NCBI GenBank assembly: GCA_050176585.1
Contig: JBFXHX010000006.1
Coordinates: forward strand, 74,691 to 138,690
Origin: CAYYWP01 sp050176585
GTDB lineage: Bacteria > Desulfobacterota > Binatia > HRBIN30 > CADEER01
DNA length: 64,000 nt
Direction of reading: 5' to 3'
Shown: in pieces, positions 11,040 to 20,178 of the stretch
How positions within the stretch are numbered: the first letter of the stretch is position 1
How the letters are laid out: each line of letters opens with the position of its first letter
Position numbers and translations under genes: made by a program
The notes under the pieces: model-generated
Told to the model about the DNA's origin: nothing
Seen by the model: the letters and a program-made list of their open reading frames with translations, nothing else
Databases searched by the model: none

Positions 11040-13160
11040 TCAGGAGTTGGGGCGCCGGTCGGCCGACTGGGCCTCCGGCTCGAGTTCTTGCACCGCTTCC
11101 TTGCGGCTCAGCCGAATCTTTCCGGACTTGTCGATCTCCAGCACCTTGACTGGGATCTCATCGCCCTCTTTCAGCACGTCCGACACGCGCTGCACCCGGC
11201 CGGGGCCGATCTGCGAGATGTGCAGCAGGCCATCCGTGCCGGGCAGGATCTCGACGAATGCACCGAAGTCCACGATGCGGCGCACGGTGCCCTTGTATAC
11301 CTTGCCGACCTGCGCCTCCATCGTGATGCCTTCGATGATCTCGATGGCGCGGCGCATGCTCGCCTCTTCGCTGGAGGCGATGAACACGGTACCGTCGTCC
11401 TCGATGTCGATCTTGCAGCCGGTCTCTTCGACGATGCCGCGGATGACTTTACCACCTGGGCCGATGATGTCCCGGATCTTGTCTTGGCGCACCTTGATCG
11501 ACACGATCCGCGGCGCGTGCGCCGAGATGTTTTTCCGCGGCGCGTTCATGGTGCGGCCCATGACGTCGAGGATGTGCAACCGGCCATCCCGCGCCTGATT
11601 CAGCGCTTGGCCCATGATCTCCTTCGTGACCCCGTGGATCTTGATGTCCATCTGCAACGCGGTCACGCCCGTGGCCGTGCCGGCGACTTTGAAGTCCATG
11701 TCGCCGAGATGGTCTTCATCGCCGAGGATATCGGACAACACCGCAATGTCGTCACCCTCCTTGATCAGACCCATTGCGATGCCAGCGACGGAGGCCGTGA
11801 TGGGCACGCCCGCATCCATCAACGACAGGCTCCCGGCACAGACCGTGGCCATCGAAGAGGACCCGTTCGACTCCAGGATCTCCGATACGAGGCGGATCGT
11901 GTAGGGAAATTCCTTCTCGTTCGGCAGGACGCCGGTCAACGCGCGCTCCGCGAGCGCCCCGTGGCCGATCTCCCGGCGGCCCGGGCTGCGCAGCGGCTTT
12001 GTCTCGCCCACGCTGAACGGCGGAAAATTGTAATGCAGCATGAACTTCCGGTACTGCTCGCCAATCAGCGCATCGATCCGTTGCTCGTCGGAGGCAGTGC
12101 CGAGGGTAGTGGTGGCGAGGGCCTGCGTCTCGCCGCGCGTGAACAGCGCCGAGCCATGTGTGCGCGGGAGCACTTCGACCTCGCAGCTGATCTGGCGGAT
12201 ATCGGTGACGCCCCGACCGTCGAGGCGGCGCTTCTGCGATACGATCATCTGGCGCATCGCCGTGCTCTCAACCTCCTCGAGCACCTCGGCAATCGCCTTC
12301 TCCTGGTCCGGGAATTCCTGCAATGCGGCGACCAGGACTTCGCGCTTCGCCTCGGCTACGGCGGCGCGGCGCTCCTGTTTGGCGACGAATTCCATGGCCC
12401 GTTGAATCCGTGCCTCGGCGAGCTCCGATACGCGTGCCTTCAACTGCGGATCGATCGGCAGTACGACGACCTCGCGCTTCGGCTTACCCAGCTTGCTGCG
12501 CAGCTCCTCCTGGACGTCGATCAGCGGCTGCAGAGCATCGAGCGCCGCGTACAGCCCATCCAGCATGACCGGTTCGGGCAGCATCTTCGCGCCGCCTTCG
12601 ACCATGACGATGCTGTCGCGTGTTCCAGCGACGATCAGATTGAGATCGCTGTCGTCTAGCTCGCTGACCCGCGGGTTGATGACGAACTGCCCACCTTTGC
12701 GCCCGATGCGGACGCCGGCAATCGGCCCGAGGAAGGGAATTTCGGAAACGTGCAACGCCGCGGATGCCGCGACCATGGCGACCATGTCCGGGTCATTCTC
12801 CTTATCGAACGACAGGACGGTGGCGATGACCTGCGTCTCGCAGCGAAAGCCCTCCGGGAACAAAGGGCGGATAGGCCGATCGATCAACCGCGAGGTGAGC
12901 ACCTCCTTCTCCGAGGGCCGGCCCTCACGCTTGAAGAAGCCGCCGGGAATCTTGCCCGCGGCGAAGCTCTTCTCCTGGTAATCCACCGTCAGCGGGAAGA
13001 AGTCGATTCCCGGCCTGACGCTCTGGCTCGCCACAGCGGTCGCCAACACGACCGTCTCCCCATACTGCACCAACGCGGATCCGTTCGCCTGCTTGGCGAG
13101 CCGACCGACTTCGATGGACAAGGGGCGGCCGTGAAAGTCGATCTGGACTTTATGATACAT
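11040..13160 (-). CDS. pnp: polyribonucleotide nucleotidyltransferase (PNPase)
   Basis: Phosphorolytic 3'-5' exoribonuclease of the RNA degradosome. At 706 residues it has the full architecture: two RNase PH domains (GRPSEKEVLTSRLIDRPIRPLF in the first; LDGRGVTDIRQI and RGETQALATTTLGT in the second), a KH domain with IGPGGKVIRGI, and a C-terminal S1 domain (KVYKGTVRRIVDFGAFVEILPG). It lies 87 bases behind rpsO, the universal rpsO-pnp arrangement. In that gap a short hairpin (GGCGC, 3-base loop, GCGCC at 13176-13188) sits directly before the GGGAGG ribosome-binding site, where it could affect translation (inference). Confidence 0.98.
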   Translation of the reverse strand: MYHKVQIDFHGRPLSIEVGRLAKQANGSALVQYGETVVLATAVASQSVRPGIDFFPLTVDYQEKSFAAGKIPGGFFKREGRPSEKEVLTSRLIDRPIRPLFPEGFRCETQVIATVLSFDKENDPDMVAMVAASAALHVSEIPFLGPIAGVRIGRKGGQFVINPRVSELDDSDLNLIVAGTRDSIVMVEGGAKMLPEPVMLDGLYAALDALQPLIDVQEELRSKLGKPKREVVVLPIDPQLKARVSELAEARIQRAMEFVAKQERRAAVAEAKREVLVAALQEFPDQEKAIAEVLEEVESTAMRQMIVSQKRRLDGRGVTDIRQISCEVEVLPRTHGSALFTRGETQALATTTLGTASDEQRIDALIGEQYRKFMLHYNFPPFSVGETKPLRSPGRREIGHGALAERALTGVLPNEKEFPYTIRLVSEILESNGSSSMATVCAGSLSLMDAGVPITASVAGIAMGLIKEGDDIAVLSDILGDEDHLGDMDFKVAGTATGVTALQMDIKIHGVTKEIMGQALNQARDGRLHILDVMGRTMNAPRKNISAHAPRIVSIKVRQDKIRDIIGPGGKVIRGIVEETGCKIDIEDDGTVFIASSEEASMRRAIEIIEGITMEAQVGKVYKGTVRRIVDFGAFVEILPGTDGLLHISQIGPGRVQRVSDVLKEGDEIPVKVLEIDKSGKIRLSRKEAVQELEPEAQSADRRPNS

Positions 13161-13247
13161 GCTGCAAACCTCCCGGGCGCAAAGCGCCTCTTCACGTGGG
13201 AGGGATGACCGTGTGGCGGAGAATGACCCGTTGTAGCGACAGACCGC

Positions 13248-13517
13248 TCAGCGCCGAAGGCCCAGGCGTTCTATGATGCCGCGATATCGCTGGGCGTCAT
13301 AGCGCTTCAGGTAGTCGAGCAAGCGGCGCCGCTGTCCCACCAGCCGAAGAAGACCGCGGCGGGAATGGTGGTCCTTCGTATGGGTCTTGAAGTGCTCCGT
13401 CAGGTAGTCGATTCGCTCGCTCAGCAGCGCGATCTGGACTTCGGGCGACCCGGTATCGGTTGGATGCTGGCGGAATTGTTCCATCAGCTCCTGTGTTCGC
13501 TGCGAAGCGACTCCCAT
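13248..13517 (-). CDS. rpsO: 30S ribosomal protein S15
   Basis: Primary 16S rRNA-binding protein of the 30S platform, 89 residues. The ATG at 13517 is preceded by a GGAGGA ribosome-binding site, and the protein shows the conserved HPTDTGSPEVQIALLSERI and HFKTHTKDHHSRRGLL segments that contact rRNA, ending in RYRGIIERLGLRR. It sits 17 bases after truB and ahead of pnp. S15 usually represses its own mRNA through a leader structure; I could not identify such a structure with confidence here. Confidence 0.98.
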   Translation of the reverse strand: MGVASQRTQELMEQFRQHPTDTGSPEVQIALLSERIDYLTEHFKTHTKDHHSRRGLLRLVGQRRRLLDYLKRYDAQRYRGIIERLGLRR

Positions 13518-13534
13518 CGTTCCTCCATTTTTAT

Positions 13535-14449
13535 TTATCCTTTGCCCGCTACCACGGGCATCATCCCATGTAAAGGCAGGTTGACCAGCACGCGCGCATA
13601 GCGCCACTGGCCGTCGATGCGGGCGACCACCGCAACCACTTCGCCGGCGGGGTCGACGAGCACACCTTGGCTCGCATCCGTAGCCGGCAACCGGCTCATC
13701 ACCCACGATTGGCCCTGATGGGCGGCTTGCGCCACCGCGGCCTCGACCTGAAACGCGGGGAGGTGCCGGAGGGCTTCGCGCACGCTCAGAAACCCTTCCG
13801 ATCGCTCCGGAGCCCACTCGGCCAAGGGCACCGCCGCGCCGATCGTGAAGCGGCCGAAGTGCGTTCGCCGCAGCGCGCTCAGGTGGGCCGCCGAGCCGAG
13901 GGCCGCCCCGATGTCCTCGGCCAACACGCGAACGTACGTACCCTTCGAGCACGCGACGTCGAATCGGAGACGGTCGCCGCCCGGCTCGGCAGCGAGGCTC
14001 AGGACATCTATTCGCACCGACCGCGGCTCGCGCTCGACCTCGAGCCCGCGCCTCGCCAAGCGGTAGAGCGGGACGCCGTCGCGTTTCAGCGCGGAGTACA
14101 TCGGCGGCCGTTGCAGCAGGTCGCCGGTGAAGCGACGCGCCACGGCGGCGAGCTCGCTCGCACTGTACGCAGCCACCGGGGCGTGCCGGATGACCCGACC
14201 GGTGCGATCACCGGTGTCCGTTGCGGCGCCGAGCTGAATCACGCCTTCGTAACGCTTGTCGGCGGTGTTCAAAAACGTGGCGATTTTCGTGGCTTCTCCG
14301 ACGCAGAGGGGCAGCAGACCCGTGGCGAACGGATCGAGCGTGCCCAAGTGTCCCACTCGGCTGCCTCTCGGCAGACGCTGCTTCACGCAGCGGACGACGT
14401 CGGCAGAGGTCAGGCCGTCGGGCTTGTCGATCAGCCAGATGCCGTTCAT
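13535..14449 (-). CDS. truB: tRNA pseudouridine(55) synthase TruB
   Basis: Makes pseudouridine at position 55 in the T-loop of all elongator tRNAs. The 304-residue protein begins MNGIWLIDKPDGLTS and has the catalytic aspartate in GHLGTLDPFATGLLP, followed by the KRYEGVIQLGAATDTGDRTG and RPPMYSALKRDGVPLY blocks. A C-terminal PUA-like segment follows about residue 240. It overlaps rbfA by four bases, the usual rbfA-truB-rpsO order. Confidence 0.97.
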   Translation of the reverse strand: MNGIWLIDKPDGLTSADVVRCVKQRLPRGSRVGHLGTLDPFATGLLPLCVGEATKIATFLNTADKRYEGVIQLGAATDTGDRTGRVIRHAPVAAYSASELAAVARRFTGDLLQRPPMYSALKRDGVPLYRLARRGLEVEREPRSVRIDVLSLAAEPGGDRLRFDVACSKGTYVRVLAEDIGAALGSAAHLSALRRTHFGRFTIGAAVPLAEWAPERSEGFLSVREALRHLPAFQVEAAVAQAAHQGQSWVMSRLPATDASQGVLVDPAGEVVAVVARIDGQWRYARVLVNLPLHGMMPVVAGKG

Positions 14450-14799
14450 GACTGCTCGTCCTCGGTCGGCGGATCCTTCAAAAGTCGCAGGACTCGTTCG
14501 GCTTGTTCCAGGCTGGGGTCGAACTCGAACCGCACCTGTGGTGCGACGCGCAGGTTCAGCTGACGCGCGATCTGCGAGCGCACGAAGCCCGCTGCGCTCT
14601 GCAGGCCGGCCAGTGATTGCGCGCGGACATCGGCATCGCCCAGGGAGCTGAACAAGATGCGCGCCTGGCGCAGATCGGGGGAGATTCGCACCCCGGTGAT
14701 CGTCACCAGGCCGATGCGGGGATCCTTGATCTCGCGCAACAACAGGCGAGCCACGAGCTCCTGGATGGCCTCGGCTACGCGTTCGGTGCGGCGGCTCAT
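14446..14799 (-). CDS. rbfA: 30S ribosome-binding factor RbfA
   Basis: Late-stage 30S assembly factor that binds near the 16S 5' region. The ATG at 14799 gives MSRRTERVAEAIQELVARLL and 117 residues; a GTG five codons upstream is possible. The KH-like core shows IKDPRIGLVTITGVRISPDLRQARI and the C-terminal LNLRVAPQVRFEFD. It lies between the DUF503 gene and truB, where it is normally found. Confidence 0.96.
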   Translation of the reverse strand: MSRRTERVAEAIQELVARLLLREIKDPRIGLVTITGVRISPDLRQARILFSSLGDADVRAQSLAGLQSAAGFVRSQIARQLNLRVAPQVRFEFDPSLEQAERVLRLLKDPPTEDEQS

Positions 14800-14823
14800 C
14801 GGCGCTCCGCCCACTGGAGCGGT

Positions 14824-15111
14824 TCAGCAGTGAAAGAACTCGATATCTTCTGAGCCCACCTCGACCAGGTGCAGGTTCTCGATGAACCGAACAACCTGGC
14901 GTAACGTGCCGTCGACGTAAGCGGTATCGCTACCCACCTGCGACACGCCGAGCACGGTGCGCTGCCAGAGATCCTGGTCTTCGCACTCCGCGATGGAGAC
15001 ATTGAACGTGTTCGACACCCGCGCCTTGATCTTGTTCAGCACTCCGCGCTTGCCCTTCAGCGAGTGATTTTCGGGAATGAACAGGGTGAGCTTCAGCACC
15101 CCGACGACCAT
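14824..15111 (-). CDS. DUF503 (YlxP-like) family protein
   Basis: 95-residue protein of the DUF503/YlxP family, recognised from the opening VVGVLKLTLFIPENHSLKGKR and the DLWQRTVLGVSQVGSD segment. In most bacteria it is encoded between infB and rbfA, as here, with 10 bases to infB and 24 to rbfA. The family has been linked to ribosome assembly by position, but no biochemical role is established. It is a short ferredoxin-like cytoplasmic protein with no membrane segment. Confidence 0.9.
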   Translation of the reverse strand: MVVGVLKLTLFIPENHSLKGKRGVLNKIKARVSNTFNVSIAECEDQDLWQRTVLGVSQVGSDTAYVDGTLRQVVRFIENLHLVEVGSEDIEFFHC

Positions 15112-15121
15112 GCGCTGCGGC

Positions 15122-17878
15122 TCAGAGAGAGCGTTCGGCCGCCGCGCCGCGCGCAGCCGGCGCCAGACGACGAGCCACTTGCTCCATCTCGTACGCTTCG
15201 ATCACGTCACCGGCCTTTACGTCGGGGAAGGCGTCGAGACCGATACCGCATTCATAACCGGACAGCACCTCGCGCGCATCGTCCTTGAAACGCTTGAGGC
15301 TCGCCAACTTCCCGTTGTGAACGACGATGCTGTCGCGCACCAGGCGCGCCTGTGAGTTGCGCGTGATCTTGCCGTCGGTGACGTAGCACCCGGCAATCGT
15401 ACCGACACCGGGGATGTTGAAGGTGTTGCGGACCTCAGCGCGACCGAGCACTTTCTCGCGGTAGGTGGGCTCGAGCAAGCCCTCCATCGCATCGCGCACG
15501 TCGTTGATGGCGTCGTAGATGATCTCGTACAGGCGGACGTCCACACCTTCGCGCTCGGCGGCCGCGCTGGCCTTCGTCTCGGGTCGCACGTTGAAGCCGA
15601 TGACGACGGCATTGGAGGCTACGGCGAGCATCACGTCGCTTTCGGTGATCCCGCCGACCGAGGTGTGAATCACATTCAAGCGGACTTCTTCCGTGGACAG
15701 GCGCGACAAGGCCTCGGCTAAAGCTTCGACCGATCCCTGCACGTCCGCCTTGATGACGATGCGCAGCTCCTTGGTGTCGCCGGCCTGAACCTGTCGGTAC
15801 AGGTCTTCGAGCGACACCTTCGAGGTCTTCAAAAGGGAGGCCTCGCGGTGTTTGGCCGCTCGGTGCTCCGCCACCTGGCGCGCCGTCGCCTCGTCCGCAA
15901 CGACCACGAACGAGCTGCCCGCTTCCGGCACGGACGGCAGGCCGAGGATCTCGACCGGTGTCGAGGGATCGGCGGTGGTGACCTTGTGCCCCTTGTCGTC
16001 GATCATCGCGCGCACGCGACCGGCGAACGGTCCGCAGACGAAAGGATCGCCGGGCTTGAGCGTCCCCTCCTGGACGAGGACGGTCGCCACCGGGCCACGG
16101 CCCCGATCGAGCTTGGCCTCGATGATCGCGCCGCGTGCGGGCTTATCCGGATTTGCCTTCAGCTCAAGCAAGTCGGCTTGCAGGAGGAGCATCTCGAGCA
16201 GGTTCGGCAATCCTTCTCGTGATTTCGCCGAGACGGGCACGGTCACCGTGTCGCCGCCCCAATCTTCGGGCACCAGCCCGTGATTGGCGAGGTCCTGCTT
16301 GATGCGCTCGAGATTGGCCTCCGGCTTGTCGATCTTGTTGATCGCCGTGACGATCGGCACGTTCGCGGCGCGGGCGTGATTGATGGCCTCGACGGTCTGC
16401 GGCATCACGCCATCGTCTGCAGCGACGACGAGGATGACGATGTCGGTCACCTTGGCACCGCGGGCGCGCATGGCCGTGAACGCCTCGTGGCCAGGCGTAT
16501 CGAGGAACGTAACGCGACGCCCGTGTACATCGACGGTATAGGCGCCGATGTGCTGGGTAATGCCGCCCGCTTCGCCGGCGGTCACATTGGTCTCCCGGAC
16601 GGCGTCGAGAAGCGACGTCTTGCCGTGATCGACGTGACCCATGATCGTGATCACCGGCGGCCGCGCCTCGAGATTCTCCTGAGTCGTCGGCGCGTGACCG
16701 ACCTCGACGGCCGCCTCGGCGTCGAAGGTGACGTTCTCGACATTATAGCCGAATTCGGAAGCGATCAGCGTCGCGGTATCCGCGTCGAGGATTTGGTTGA
16801 CGGTGGCCATCATGCCGGCTTCCATCAACTTCTTCACCACCTCGCCGGCTTTGACGCCCATGGACTTCGCGAGCTCACCCGCCGAGATGACCTCCGAAAT
16901 GCGCACGACGCGCTTGGAGGCCTTCGGCATCGTAATCTCGGTCTGACGCTGCTCCTTGCCCGGCAACGCCCGCTTCTTGCGGGGGAGGCGCGCTCCGACG
17001 CGTTTGTCGCGGTCCGCGACCTCGGCGAACTCGGGTTTCTGAATGACCCGTCGCTTTTTCTTCTTCCCGCGCTCCGCATCGCTGGGCGGCAGCTCGGGCA
17101 TCTCCGTTCCGGGCGTTTGGCGCGGCACCCGGTTGGCCGGAGCGGGAGCGGGGCGGGCGGCGCGCGTCGCTGCGATGCGGTCCGCCTCGGCTTTTTTCAG
17201 GTCGATACGGCCGAGCACCTTGGGACCGAAGGGTCGTTCCAATGACGGCGTCGGCGACACCGACGAAGGCAAGACGGTCGTCGTTTGGCGCGGCGGGGCT
17301 TTGGCCTCCGGCGCAGGTGATGTGCTCACGCGCGGCCGTGGAGGAGGCGGCGGCGCCGACGGGGGCGCGGCAGCCGGACGGGCCTGCGAAGGCGGCGATG
17401 GCGCGGGCGCCTCGATGACCGGCGGCTCGGGCTGAATGGGCTCGTCGACGAGCGGCAGCTCTTCGGGCTCGGCGGCCAGTGGCGGCAGTGGTGGAACTTC
17501 GAAGGCTTCTGCCAGCGGCTCGGCACCGCCGAATGCCTGCAGTGGTTCGTTTTGGAGTCCGATGGGTTCCAGTGGCTCAACCGGCAAAGGCTCTTCCCTC
17601 GTTTCATTGGTCGCGGCGGCTCGCCGCCGGATGACTTTTGTGCCGACCCGGCGTTCGACCACCGTTTGTCCGGTCTCGCCTACTACGACGCGCTCACCGC
17701 CGATCGTGATCTGCGGCTTGTCCCCGAGGCCGAGCTCTACGGCCGCGCGTTGGACTTCGTCGTCGCTGAGCGAGCTCTGGGCTCGTCGGCCGCGCAAGCC
17801 GATTTTTTCCAGGCGTCCAGAGAGATCCTTGGGCTCAAGCCCCCATTCTTTAGCCAATTCGTGCAGCCTACGCGGCAT
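15122..17878 (-). CDS. infB: translation initiation factor IF-2
   Basis: GTPase that brings fMet-tRNA to the 30S subunit. The start is the ATG at 17878 (MPRRLHELAKEWGLEP), giving 918 residues. An N-terminal IF2_N helix bundle is followed by a long Pro/Ala/Glu-rich linker (about residues 90-330), a second IF2_N-like segment (ISEVISAGELAKSMGVKAG), then the G domain with GHVDHGKTS, DTPGHEAF and NKIDKP, and finally domains II to IV. The linker includes a run of six prolines and several basic tracts (KKKKRR), so it is probably disordered. It follows ylxR with a slight overlap of the extended frame only. Confidence 0.98.
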   Translation of the reverse strand: MPRRLHELAKEWGLEPKDLSGRLEKIGLRGRRAQSSLSDDEVQRAAVELGLGDKPQITIGGERVVVGETGQTVVERRVGTKVIRRRAAATNETREEPLPVEPLEPIGLQNEPLQAFGGAEPLAEAFEVPPLPPLAAEPEELPLVDEPIQPEPPVIEAPAPSPPSQARPAAAPPSAPPPPPRPRVSTSPAPEAKAPPRQTTTVLPSSVSPTPSLERPFGPKVLGRIDLKKAEADRIAATRAARPAPAPANRVPRQTPGTEMPELPPSDAERGKKKKRRVIQKPEFAEVADRDKRVGARLPRKKRALPGKEQRQTEITMPKASKRVVRISEVISAGELAKSMGVKAGEVVKKLMEAGMMATVNQILDADTATLIASEFGYNVENVTFDAEAAVEVGHAPTTQENLEARPPVITIMGHVDHGKTSLLDAVRETNVTAGEAGGITQHIGAYTVDVHGRRVTFLDTPGHEAFTAMRARGAKVTDIVILVVAADDGVMPQTVEAINHARAANVPIVTAINKIDKPEANLERIKQDLANHGLVPEDWGGDTVTVPVSAKSREGLPNLLEMLLLQADLLELKANPDKPARGAIIEAKLDRGRGPVATVLVQEGTLKPGDPFVCGPFAGRVRAMIDDKGHKVTTADPSTPVEILGLPSVPEAGSSFVVVADEATARQVAEHRAAKHREASLLKTSKVSLEDLYRQVQAGDTKELRIVIKADVQGSVEALAEALSRLSTEEVRLNVIHTSVGGITESDVMLAVASNAVVIGFNVRPETKASAAAEREGVDVRLYEIIYDAINDVRDAMEGLLEPTYREKVLGRAEVRNTFNIPGVGTIAGCYVTDGKITRNSQARLVRDSIVVHNGKLASLKRFKDDAREVLSGYECGIGLDAFPDVKAGDVIEAYEMEQVARRLAPAARGAAAERSL

Positions 17879-17889
17879 GGCGCGTCCTC

Positions 17890-18174
17890 TCACTCACCGA
17901 CACTCGTGACCGCGAGCACCTTGGCGACCAGCGCGTCCCGCGCCGCGCGATCGGCGGTAATCCGTAGCGAACGCACAGGTCCTTTTCGCCGAGCAAACTG
18001 TGCGAGGCATCCTTGGGCCGCGTGCAAATACCCTCCGCGGCCGCCCGCGCGTAGACCGCGATCCACGCGCAACTCGCCGTCCGCATCCGCGACGATGCGC
18101 ACCAACTCCGGAGCGGATGCGGCTGTTCCACAGCCCATGCAGGTTCTGAGCGGTACGTGCTTGGCCTTGCTCAC
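17890..18174 (-). CDS. ylxR: YlxR (DUF448, RnpM-like) RNA-binding protein
   Basis: 94-residue basic protein of the YlxR/DUF448 family. The opening VPLRTCMGCGT, the GRGGYLH strand-loop and the following Cys are the family landmarks. In Bacillus the homologue binds and modulates RNase P (RnpM); that function is known for the family, not shown here. It starts with a GTG at 18174 that overlaps the nusA stop by four bases, so it is translationally coupled, and infB follows 11 bases later. Confidence 0.93.
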   Translation of the reverse strand: MSKAKHVPLRTCMGCGTAASAPELVRIVADADGELRVDRGLRAGGRGGYLHAAQGCLAQFARRKGPVRSLRITADRAARDALVAKVLAVTSVGE

Positions 18175-19511
18175 ACCTGCTCCTCAGCTTCGCCCGTGCG
18201 GTCCATGGGCTCGCCGGTGTTGCCAATATTCTCCGGCGCGGGCGCCGCCGCAGCCGCTTCCTGCGCTTGGCGCAGTGCCTCGGCATGCGCGCGGGCGGCG
18301 GCGAGGATGGCGTGGATCTTGTCCGGCATGATCCCGTCCACCTCCGCCAGCGCGGCTTCGCCTGCCTGCGCGACCTCCTCTGCGGACTTGAACCCGTGCT
18401 GGAACAGCAATTCGGCCGTGACATCACCGACGCCCGGAATGGCACCCAACGCGAGACGGGTGCGCCGTGCCTCTTCCTCGGCTTCCGCTTCGCTGCGGAC
18501 TTCCAAGTTCCAGCCGGTCAAGCGCGACGCCAGGCGCACGTTCTGCCCCTTCTTGCCGATCGCGAGCGACAGCTGATCGTCGGGCAGGATGACCTCCATC
18601 GCGTGGGCGTCCTCGTCCATGACGATCTTGGCGACGCGGGCGGGCGCCATCGCGCGCACGACGAATTCGGCCGGGTCTGGGGTCCAGTGCACAATATCGA
18701 TCTTCTCCCCACGCAGCTCCTGTACGACGCTCTGGACGCGCGTTCCCTTCATGCCGACGCAGGCACCCACCGGGTCGACATCGCTATCGTGCGACACCAC
18801 GGCGATCTTCGCCCGCCCACCGGGCTCGCGCGCCGCGCCCTTGACTTCGACGATACCCTCGTAAATCTCGGGCACTTCCTGTTCGAACAGCTTGATCAGG
18901 AAGCCCGGATGAGTGCGTGACAGCACGATTTGCGGTCCCTTCCCGGCCATTTCGACATCGAGGATATAGGCCCGAATACGATCGCCCTGACGATAGCGCT
19001 CGCGCGGAATTTGCTCTTTTTCGGGCAGGATGGCGTCGGTACGGCCGAGATTGACGATGATGTTCTTTTTTTCGAATCGCTGTACGATCCCGGAGTGCGT
19101 CAGCTCGCCTTTCCGGTCCTTGAATTCGTTGTAGATGATGTCCCGTTCGGCGTCACGCAGGCGCTGGATCAGATTCTGCTTGGCGGCCTGCGCAGCAATG
19201 CGGCCATACGACTGTGCCAGTTTCTCGAGCAGCTCATCGCCCAGCTGAGCCTCGGGGTCTAGATTGCGGCGGGCATCCTCGAGCGAGATCTCCAGCTCGG
19301 CATTGGTGACTTGCGGGACCACCGTAAGGATCTTGAACAGCTCGACCTCGCCAATCTCGGGGTTATATTGCGCTTCGATTCGCATGTCGCCGCCGATGAC
19401 CTTCTTGGCAGCGGACAACATCGCGTTCTCGACCGCTTGGACCACGATCGCGCGATCGATTCCCTTCTCCTTGCTGACCTGCTCGATGACTCGCGACAAC
19501 TCCTGATGCAT
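18171..19511 (-). CDS. nusA: transcription termination/antitermination protein NusA
   Basis: RNA polymerase-associated factor controlling pausing, termination and antitermination. In 446 residues it has the N-terminal polymerase-binding domain (MHQELSRVIEQVSKEKGIDR), an S1 domain (LGRTDAILPEKEQIPRERYRQGDRI), and two KH domains (the first with DPVGACVGMKGTRVQSVV, the second with LSLAIGKKGQNVRLAS). A helix-hairpin-helix-like tail (GAIPGVGDVTAELLFQHG) ends in a short Ala-rich segment; the full E. coli acidic repeats are not present. It lies 13 bases after rimP and overlaps ylxR by four bases. Confidence 0.98.
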   Translation of the reverse strand: MHQELSRVIEQVSKEKGIDRAIVVQAVENAMLSAAKKVIGGDMRIEAQYNPEIGEVELFKILTVVPQVTNAELEISLEDARRNLDPEAQLGDELLEKLAQSYGRIAAQAAKQNLIQRLRDAERDIIYNEFKDRKGELTHSGIVQRFEKKNIIVNLGRTDAILPEKEQIPRERYRQGDRIRAYILDVEMAGKGPQIVLSRTHPGFLIKLFEQEVPEIYEGIVEVKGAAREPGGRAKIAVVSHDSDVDPVGACVGMKGTRVQSVVQELRGEKIDIVHWTPDPAEFVVRAMAPARVAKIVMDEDAHAMEVILPDDQLSLAIGKKGQNVRLASRLTGWNLEVRSEAEAEEEARRTRLALGAIPGVGDVTAELLFQHGFKSAEEVAQAGEAALAEVDGIMPDKIHAILAAARAHAEALRQAQEAAAAAPAPENIGNTGEPMDRTGEAEEQV

Positions 19512-19524
19512 ATGTCACCCCGGC

Positions 19525-20019
19525 TCAGCGCGTTGAGGGCCGCTCCCCTTGCGGCCGGGCGAAGTCGTGCTCGTAGTTCGCCTGGGCGATGTTGTCGAAG
19601 GCGACCACGCGATCGGTCTCTCCGACAGCGACGACGATGCCGTGGGCTTCCACGGCTCGCAGCACGCCGGCGAACTCGCGACGCCCTTCGCTTGGCTCCA
19701 CCGTCCGTACCCTGATGCGCTTGCCGATATAACGACGAAAATGCTCAGGGAGCCGGAGTCGGCGGTTGATCCCGGGCGAGGAGACCTCGAGCGTGTAGCT
19801 GCCTGGCACGAGGTCGTGCACCTCGACGACGTCGCCCAACCGCCTGCTCATCGTCGACAGTTCGTCGATCGTGACGCGACCGTCTGGCCGATCGAGGTAG
19901 AAGCGCAGGACGTTACCCCGCCCTTCCCGCCGGTATTCGATGTCGACGATCTCCATGCCGTGATCTGCGACCAGCGGATCGGCTATCCGCCAAACCCGCT
20001 CGATCACTGAAGTCTCCAT
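19525..20019 (-). CDS. rimP: ribosome maturation factor RimP
   Basis: 30S maturation factor, 164 residues, first gene of the rimP-nusA-ylxR-infB group. The start is the ATG at 20019 (METSVIERVWRIADPLV). The N-terminal domain shows VDIEYRREGRGNVLRFYLDRPDG and the central DLVPGSYTLEVSSPGINRRL block that defines the family. No recognisable ribosome-binding site precedes the ATG; the space is taken by the poly-T tail of a strong intrinsic terminator that ends about six bases upstream. Read-through or an alternative start would be needed for transcription from greA to reach it. Confidence 0.95.
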   Translation of the reverse strand: METSVIERVWRIADPLVADHGMEIVDIEYRREGRGNVLRFYLDRPDGRVTIDELSTMSRRLGDVVEVHDLVPGSYTLEVSSPGINRRLRLPEHFRRYIGKRIRVRTVEPSEGRREFAGVLRAVEAHGIVVAVGETDRVVAFDNIAQANYEHDFARPQGERPSTR

Positions 20020-20025
20020 TTTTCG

Positions 20026-20051
20026 AAAAAAAAAGTGGGCACGTGGCCCAC
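20026..20051 (-). terminator. intrinsic terminator directly in front of rimP
   Basis: On the minus strand, GTGGGC, a five-base loop and GCCCAC (20051 to 20035) form a perfect 6-bp stem followed by nine T (20034 to 20026). This is a textbook rho-independent terminator. The T-run ends six bases before the rimP ATG. It either ends the greA transcript or acts as a leader attenuator for the rimP-nusA-infB operon, where NusA itself could influence termination (inference). Confidence 0.8.
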
Positions 20052-20178
20052 CCCTGTGCAGCCTATGACTATGAACGGATAGCATAGCTGCGAAGTTGGC
20101 CGCAAGGGAACCTATCCCGCTGGCCGGTGTACAGAATGGGCGGCGAAAGACCGGGGTCGCCAGGGCCCGGTCGTCGCG

